Made by a program: the position numbers and the translations under genes | In this document: positions 56,971 to 64,000 of the stretch, piece after piece | How positions within the stretch are numbered: the first letter of the stretch is position 1 | Layout: every line of letters starts with the position of its first letter | Source: Paragyromitra xinjiangensis | Taxonomy: Eukaryota; Ascomycota; Pezizomycetes; Pezizales; Discinaceae | DNA length: 64,000 bases | NCBI GenBank assembly: GCA_038503065.1 | Contig: JBCAMK010000004.1 | Location: forward strand, 2,369,001 to 2,433,000 | Direction of reading: 5' to 3' | Notes under the pieces: model-generated | Database searches by the model: none | What the model was told of the DNA's origin: nothing | What the model saw: only the letters and a program-made list of their open reading frames with translations

Positions 56971-57615
56971 GAAATCGCAGGTTTCCGAAGGAGTTGGTAA
57001 CAGAGTAAATATCAAGCTTGAAATGTTGGAAAACGATGGCATTACACCCTCGAGCCAAGTTGAAGCAATACACCTAGGGGATTTATTTTGTGGTTGACCG
57101 GATCAGTGCACGTGCTGATGAAAATTAATTCCCAGAAAGTGACAAATTTTTAGGTACAGAGACGCTTAGATACGTATCATGCAGTCAAGAAGCGAAAAGT
57201 TGTGGGATGAGTTATCGCAACCCCCGGATCTTTACCGGTAAGCTGAGATGTTCAAGGTTGACAGTTATTTTTTTTCTTTGGTTATACTTGTGATGAATCA
57301 AGAAGCGCAACGCTTGTAATAGCTTTAGAGGCATCTTTTAGTAACTCTAGTTGGATATTTATAATAAACAAACCCAAAGGGACCCTTCACAAACCGTGGC
57401 TCGTGCCTTGATGAGAGAATTTTTACTGTGAATCGCCAAAATAAAACTCTCGATGGCTGGGCCACCATATCCCCTCCTATAGCCTTAATACCTGCGAATC
57501 TAGAAATCCTTAGAAAATTTCCTGAGCGGTAAGAATTCTGTCGGCCACGCAGATAGCCAGCCGCTTTCATTATAATCCCAACACTGTGCCAGACATTTTG
57601 GGTCAGATATTATAG
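56971..57615. other. Spacer after the WLM gene
   Basis: Nothing supportable. It may include the 3' UTR of the WLM gene. Confidence 0.35.
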
Positions 57616-58026
57616 GCCCGAATAGATGTAAATGCCTGGAACTGCCCATATAATAACTGGGAGAATTTTTACCCCACACTAGACAAGAACAAGATCAGCG
57701 CTACACTCTTAGGCGCTAAAGTCATAGAGTGCTACTGGAAAACTTGGGCCATTCAAAACAAGAATAAGGATTGAATCAACTGGTCAGAACTCATGGTGAC
57801 CTAGCGCATCATATTTTCTCACTCGCGGCTTGGCACCGCAGGAATCAGCATCTGGTACACAGGTTTGCATGTTCATTTACCACGAAACCATCCGCCTCCT
57901 AGCGAGGCTTTGCAGCAGACGCAATTATCGATACTGTGGGTCAGAGCCACCGATAATATTTTTTTTAGAAGCGTGGCGCAACATCACACCATCAATCTCG
58001 TGATGCTTTCTTTTGGTAAGAAGTAG
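57616..58026 (+). pseudogene. Eroded coding frame with two internal stops
   Basis: A 137-codon plus-strand frame is open apart from TGA at 57772-57774 and TAG at 57802-57804. It reads like protein, with VNAWNCPYNNWENFYPTLDK, LLGAKVIECYWKTWAIQNK, INWSELM, and later SILWVRATDNIFFRSV. A possible acceptor (ATTATAG) lies at its start. I do not recognise the family. It may be a dead gene or element fragment; chance cannot be excluded. Confidence 0.35.
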
Positions 58027-58513
58027 CCGCATCCCACGATAGGGCCTTTAGATTCGGTGGAGGCCCAGTATGAGCGAGGCACCTCCAGTTCATACTTGCC
58101 TCATGGAGATCAAATTGATTATGGCGAATAGCTAGCCTATCAGCACTCCCCACGAAACCGAAAACCAGGGTAAAGGTATCAAGACCAGCCTTGTCCAAAA
58201 GGGTTCGTGCTCGCTTGTGTAAAGTCTTCAGGAAGCTAATATTAGACTTATGGGGCGAGTAGGGAAGACTGTAAGCTGCCTTGAACTCACTCCCATCTAG
58301 GCTTATTTGAAGAACATCAGTTACACCTTGGGGGGAGTCTCAAACCCTTCTTCCACCGCCAAGTGGTTCTTCCCCTATTGAGAGCCCCCTGTGATGTACC
58401 CTCTTCCCTTGAATATAATCTCTGTAGGTTGACGAGAGAAGTCTTTGTAGTACCAGCAGCGGTTGGGGGACCTCGTTGAGTTGTTGACGAGCTAAAAGAT
58501 TGGAACGAGACCA
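57992..58513 (-). pseudogene. Eroded coding frame with one internal stop
   Basis: A minus-strand frame of 174 codons, from TGG at 58513 to the terminal TGA at 57992, has one internal TGA at 58340-58342 (codon 58). Both sides look coding: LLVLQRLLSSTYRDYIQGKR and EEPLGGGRRV before the stop, then VTDVLQISLDGSEFKAAYSL, HKRARTLLDKAGLDTFTLVF and ASMNWRCLAHTGPPPN after it. A plausible acceptor (AACTTGAG) precedes the frame. The internal stop could derive from CGA or TGG by one transition. No family is recognised. Confidence 0.4.
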
Positions 58514-60484
58514 TCTCTCAAGTTAAAGGAAAATTAAGAACCAAACCCATTCCTTAGGCGAGAGGGCACAGAGCTATAGGGGAGATGCAATGACGGAAAA
58601 GAAGCCGCCCGGTCACCAAGATCTTAGTAGGAAGACTTAAACCAGGTATTTCTACCCTCCCAGCTGAAATGCCTCTGCCTAAAAGCAAAGCAACTTATCT
58701 TCAGAAACAGTAAGAGACATTTACTAGGCCGATCGAATCATTAGCTTCGGGGATGTAGCAGCAACTATAACACTTACATCAAACAAAGAGTTTTATCCCC
58801 TCGTTAGTCCATAACGTCGTCTAGCGATGAGAATATGTTAGTTGCTGAAAGACCCCACAAGTCTTCACAGGCAAGGCCAAGAGAGTGCCAGCATTAGAAT
58901 GGCACCACAATAGGGGAAGAAATGTAACCTATAGTGGCCAACAGATGATAGAACCAAAGAGTTTGAGGACGGATTATCGATGAAGATACTTTGAGTATGG
59001 TAGTAACGTCGTGACATGTCCAACAAACAAACCTCCGCACGTCCCCTCGGGGGCCAGCTCCGCAGCGCCTGCAAAGGCAAAGAGAACGGAAACAGTCCTT
59101 CCGTATTGCCACGAGAAAATTGGCAAATCCATTCCGCGGCCCTCTTAACGCTCGCTGCACGCAAAAGCGAACACGAACACGAGAAGCCAAGCCACGCCAA
59201 GCATAACATCGACCTCGGCCTCGGAGCGTTATTGGATCCGGGACTTTTATCGCCCGATAATTTTGAGTCCTTTTTCTCAGTCCCGAAGATCGGAGATTAT
59301 CACATTAAACAGGTGATGGGCTGAGAGATCTTCTTGGCTATGGATAAATAATCGCTTGAAAAGCCTTCGAGTGGTATGGTTGGAGAAAAATTAGAGTTAA
59401 AATATTATATTGGACTGGCTTTACCACACTGCAGCATGACAAGGCTGAATAGACTGCATAGCTCTATCTTAGTGATCACTACTGTTTAATGCTGACCACT
59501 AGTCCGAGAGCTGCAAAGCAAGCAGCATTACGGCTGTGTCGAGTGAAGATGTGCAGGGGTGTTAGTTCTGTGAAAGCTGGGAATAAGATCCAGACTCACG
59601 CAAGGCAGATTGAACCTATTAGATCGTACAGCAACACAATATCAACCAGGATTCCTCGAATAAAACATGGGCTGTTTTACATACTCTAATGTAACTATTC
59701 GTATTACCACGTCTTTTCTACCAGCCCCTGGAGGATGAGTCCCAGTTATCGGGGCAGGCTCCGAATATTGCTTTGTGTCTAAGTTGACAACCTCAAATCA
59801 TACCCCACAATATTAGGAGCCAGTAAGCACGCACACATAGCGGCAGCGGAACAACCTTCACCCCACAAATCTTACGAATGTTGACCCGGAGCCCGAACGA
59901 GCGGTAGTCCACATCACAAACTCTCACTCGAGACTTTTTGTGGCGTGACCTAATAGGAAAGCTTTTCCAGTCTGTTCAAGTAAGACGACGCTCGGAGATA
60001 TAGAAATTCAACTGATGACTAATATGCTGATATGTTAACTTTAATACGGTCCCCAATTAGCACAACAAACCGTTCCGTTGTTTGCTGTCGGTATAACATT
60101 TCGCAACCGTTTGGGTAGCCTCTATGACAAAAGAAAACCCATATATACAAGCATACTATAGTGACTGATTCTTTTTTCAGAAACATATCCAACTTTAAGT
60201 AACCTAGAAATGCAGGTACCAGTAATCTCCCTAAATAAGGTTCCAGAAAAAGATACAAGTGAAGGGAAATGTTCAACCGAATCGCTGGGTTAAAGCGACT
60301 GAAATATGCAAGGACCGCGCCAAGATAACAAGAACACCAACTCCTAAATTAGATATAGCCAGCAAAAAATAAAATAAAAAACGAGCCGTGTGAGAATAAG
60401 ACTGGTCGCGTCGTAACGATGACGTTGCTTATTCGAATATTTAAAGTACGCCGACCGTACCGGTACCCCAGTCAACACTTTAAT
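58514..60484. other. Spacer without a supportable gene
   Basis: Frames 58865-59209 (minus) and 59016-59324 (plus) overlap on opposite strands and neither shows a motif. The distal end should hold the 3' UTR of the PAP2-type gene. Confidence 0.4.
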
Positions 60485-62004
60485 TTACCGGCGGCTGGAT
60501 CCACAGTTTGGTTTCGGCTTTTCGATCCGGAGCACCCACAGGAGCAAGTCCTCCAACGGCAAAAATATCAAAAATATACGGTTACACAGCAATGCGATCG
60601 TCGCAACTAATGCCCCGGCAATTGCATCAAGCCAATACTATGTTACGTTTTCAGTTAATCTCAAATTCCAGAATGAAGATCCATCTCAAAGGAATGAGGG
60701 GGGAAACTTACATGATTCGCCGTTGCAACGATAGTGATTAAGATCATAGTTGGATACGTAATTCCCACAACACAGTACCAAACCTTCCACCACCGCCCAA
60801 CACCAGGAAGTTGCAAAGATTTCCCCTTCCTTCCTCCATACTGAAGACCAATGCAACCAAGAACGCCGGAGTGGTAGACGAGCGTAACTCCAATCATGAA
60901 CGCATACCCAAAATGCATGCTCGGCATGGCCGCGAGGTGGTTCACGAATTTTCCGCTCATCCATACGCTTTCAGCATCATCGCGACGGACAGTATCAATG
61001 AAACCGTATTCCTTTGGGAGTAACCGAGGAGGCATGCATGGGAAAATGGCGAAGATGGCGAAGGCGAACCAGTTGCAGAGCGTCACTGTGCGGCGGACGG
61101 TGGCGAAGATCGAGTGATTAGGGGCGGAGTAGTAGTACCATGCAATAAAGCTAGAAGCTGTCAGTTTGTAAATCTTGAGGATCCTGATAACTAAGGGATC
61201 TTACAAGACCGTGCCTGGGATATGAATTAACGCATAGGTTTTATTCAGAAATGTTAATAGTCCCTGATGACCATCCATGAACCACTTCTGCACCTCAATT
61301 TCTTGCACCGGGAGCAGAAACCTCAAAAGCGTAAACTGTTCCGCTGCCAGCACCTTTAGTCCATTGGTTTGAGCTGTATCCCAGATATCATCTGAAAACA
61401 TCTCCTGCGAAAGAATATGTGATACCCGGTAAATGGCATAGGTGATGATCCAGTAAAACATCTCCATGAGAAATGGGAATTTGTAAAGTATCCTCGAGTG
61501 CCAGTGCCCAGCAAACTGAGAGGAGTTCGGTGTTAAGATCACATTCCCACAGCAATAACGCTGCTTAGGTGGGGTTTTAGATGTTGATACGACTTCTAAG
61601 TCATCTTCATCCTCGGATGTTAGGAGTACTTCGTGCGAGGGACGGCGGGGAGAACTGCCGCGTGAGGAGGATGTTGAAGAGGGCGAAGGCGAGAAGTCAT
61701 GATTCGGATCATCAAGGAGAGACCTGTAGGGCGTTGAGCGATTGAAAATGTTGAAGTGCCTGCGACGGGTATAGAAGCAAGCGAAGAATAGGATACTAGC
61801 CACAATCTTTATGATTGACATTTTACACTACGTTAGTCAAGGTCATCAAAGGCGCGAGAAGAACAAAGTACTAACCACTGGCTCACCCCATCCAGGAAGT
61901 TTCCAAGCTGGATCGCTATTCCAGTCCGGAGGAGCAGATGCCAAAGGCGTAACGGCTGCTTCCGCAACGGAGGCTGTATATGTCGCTGTTGTCGATGTAG
62001 CCAT
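60485..62004 (-). CDS. PAP2_3 / Aur1-like integral membrane phosphotransferase or phosphatase
   Basis: Four exons (61876-62004, 61205-61806, 60712-61150, 60485-60637) encode 440 residues; the introns are 69, 54 and 74 bp. The N-terminal 43 residues come from exon 1, which joins WGEPV to IVASILFFACFY. A Ser-rich loop follows the first membrane span. The PAP2 core has FPCMPPRLLP (C1-like) and AMPSMHFGY (C2-like, about 317-325). ANHYWLDAIAG is the C3-like motif (His390, Asp394) and is created by joining exons 3 and 4. This pattern is that of the PAP2_3 group, which includes the inositol phosphorylceramide synthase Aur1. The reaction is likely phosphate or phospho-head-group transfer on a lipid in an internal membrane. 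It is not clearly Aur1 itself. Confidence 0.88.
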
Positions 62005-64000
62005 AATGTTTGTATCGATGGTCGTCAAAGACCACGTGAGAGCCGCTAGTTCAATAAAACGAGACTCAACAGAGCCCTGGGCAACAATTGGAAGTGAGGC
62101 GAAGAGTACGCTATGTAACGACTGTGAGGGTGAAAAGAGGTAGTAAGAGAGAGGGAAGAAGATTAGGGACCGGCAGCTGAGTACTATATTACTGGGCCCG
62201 GTAGCCTGGAGAGTGTGCAAGGGGAAGAAAAAAACAAAAAAGGGAAGTGTTAAAAAGAACGACAATAAGAGGAGACTTCCCCAGGAAAGAGCAACTGGAG
62301 AACAGTCAGAGATCACCACGAGGACGTCGAGGGGAAAGCCTTACCATAAGGGCCGGAAATATAACCCAGGCCTATTTCAAGAATCTTGGTCGATCTTAAG
62401 TGTTGCCATGTAATTCATTGGCTAAAGGTCTTGTTTCCAGCCTTTACGAGTTCCTTACTTGCTTCCTTGCTTTTCCTGAGGCCTCCCCCTTCTTCTTTCG
62501 GTCAGCGCCCTCCCGTAAAGTCATATACCAGGTTCAGGATTACCATGAATGCCAAGAGAATTACTGCAACCCCATCACGTATGCAAATAAGTCAGTCTGG
62601 AAACGGTCGTGTGCCGCGTGTCCCAATTTTTTCTAGGCGCCACACGATGCGGTCCGTCTCTGACCGATGATATCAGAGCGCAGCAGTTGCTATCTAGGAA
62701 CAGTCTGGTTTGTTTGTTGGGCAATGCTAGCGCGAAACGAAACAGCTCACTACTCTTTTTCGGGCTGAGTAACGTGGGGCGACGGTCTTTGGAGCCTAAA
62801 AATCCGATTTACAATAATTTCTACGATATGCCTTGCCTGACACTTTATAATTGATGCTTGATAAAAAGGTGGGTCCTAGGTCTCTCAACTCAAGGCTTGG
62901 CCCACATATTCGGTATAACGTCCCGCATTATCATAAAAACCTCCTCCTCACCGGATGCTTCTCTTACCGTCTTGGTTTATGGGTTGGCAGGAGAAACCAG
63001 AGATATAGTCCCTGGTGAGAAGTTTAAAAAATACCAAAAACTACCTAGAGGATTACTATTCCGAGCATCAGTTGTCGCCTGCTACCGTGTGACTGCATCG
63101 TGCTAACAATTGGCACGGATTTCTCAGGCGGCGTTGCCGAAAAAGACAGAGCTTTCGACCATCTGCAGAAGCAAACGATTGGGGCGGGATACACCCTGCT
63201 CTCACATCTGCGCAGAGCCATCCATGATACCCACTGTTAAGATTGCTTTCCGAGGAGTCGGCCTTCTGTGAACGCCAAGATCAGACAACTGTCTCGGGCT
63301 CGGATCCTAGATTACCCACAAACCGATAACCCAAGGGCGTTTCCTCGCGAGGGTGTCAGATATTGGCCGTGGGCTCGGAAATCCGAGCTCCGAACCTCAA
63401 CGTCGTGTCGGAATAGTCTGAGCTGCATGTGAAACATAGCCATAGTGCTATAATAGGTAAGCGCGATCGGTAAACCGGACCCAGAGCTGTAGCCTGTAGG
63501 GTTAAGTCCTATTGATGAACTTGGACTAAATTCTATAGTACGATGAATTTGGGCCTACTACGTCGCCATCTCTTTCTCTGAGACGTTGAGTGCCCCTGAT
63601 ATCCATGGGCTTAGCCAAAGTGACTCTCAATTGCGATTGCAACGATACAGAACTTCGAGCGCGAGAGCAGCAATTACGTGGCTTACCCGTGCTCAATGTC
63701 GGGGGGGAAGACTCGATACAACACCGACAACGTTCATGAAACCCCCAGCTCGTACATACATGAGCTGCGCCCCACCGCGCAAACTAGAACATAATGATCT
63801 AGCGGTTGCATGGCCAGCGATCAAATCCAGCATTGGCGAATGGCACTTTATATGAGTGTTTGATATCCTCGTTCCAAACGAGCGGTAGGTTCCAGAAGCT
63901 ATAAACCATCGGAAGACGTGAAATGGGTCGGGCCAACATACATCCGACTAGGTGACCGGCTAATATACATGTATTACTTAACTTACAGTGTGACCTGGCT
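62005..64000. other. Upstream region and gene-poor window end
   Basis: The first 300 bp should hold the leader and promoter of the PAP2-type gene. The minus-strand frame stays open to 62319 but the ATG at 62004 is the sensible start. Beyond that I see no gene. A perfect GCTCGGA/TCCGAGC hairpin lies near 63371-63387. Confidence 0.4.

Noticed and set aside
1..64000. CRISPR arrays, operons, phage or bacterial insertion sequences
   Set aside because: The window is eukaryotic nuclear DNA. No regularly spaced direct repeats or bacterial element genes were seen.

Overview
The window comes from the nuclear genome of a filamentous ascomycete (Pezizomycotina). The genes carry short spliceosomal introns, mostly 44-106 bp, with GT...AG ends and CTAAC/CTGAC-like branch sites. 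Products include SNF5, Rco1, the four-RRM Mrn1/Nrd1 protein, NMN adenylyltransferase, a Cax-type exchanger and a fungal membrane-ankyrin protein. There are long pyrimidine-rich leaders and a nuclear tRNA-Glu. The class cannot be fixed from sequence alone. The many kilobases of decayed sequence between genes suggest a relic-rich genome.

Layout. 1-4.5 kb: no convincing gene. 4.55-4.88 kb: small one-TM PPxY protein (+). 5.8-9 kb: two broken-looking frames around a clear kinase-fold gene (-). 10.2-11.4 kb: short-chain dehydrogenase (-). 11.9 kb: tRNA-Glu(UUC) (-). 13.3-14.7 kb: hot-dog acyl-CoA thioesterase (+). 15.2-19.3 kb: a small zinc-finger-like gene beside SNF5 (both -), with matching C-terminal C-x2-C...H-x5-H modules. 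22.1-23.7 kb: degenerate-motif Cax exchanger (-). 25.9-26.8 kb: NMN adenylyltransferase (-). 27.5-31.6 kb: membrane-ankyrin protein rebuilt from five exons including a 22-nt microexon (-). 32.7-34.5 kb: disordered basic nuclear-type protein (-). 35-38 kb: an eroded coding relic. 38.9-39.1 kb: a 165-bp inverted-repeat element. 41.4-43.8 kb: Mrn1/Nrd1-type RNA-binding protein (-). 50.4-53.8 kb: Rco1-type double-PHD protein, seven exons (+). 56.2-57.0 kb: short WLM/Wss1-like metalloprotease (+). 57.6-58.5 kb: two eroded frames. 60.5-62.0 kb: PAP2_3/Aur1-like membrane enzyme (-). The rest has no gene I can support.

The genes do not form a pathway or cluster. They are a typical mix of housekeeping and chromatin genes (SNF5 remodelling, Rco1/Rpd3S deacetylation, RNA binding, NAD synthesis, lipid and ion handling) separated by relic-rich spacers. 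The exon joins given were worked out by hand from splice signals, reading frame and family continuity. They are consistent in phase throughout but have not been checked against transcripts.
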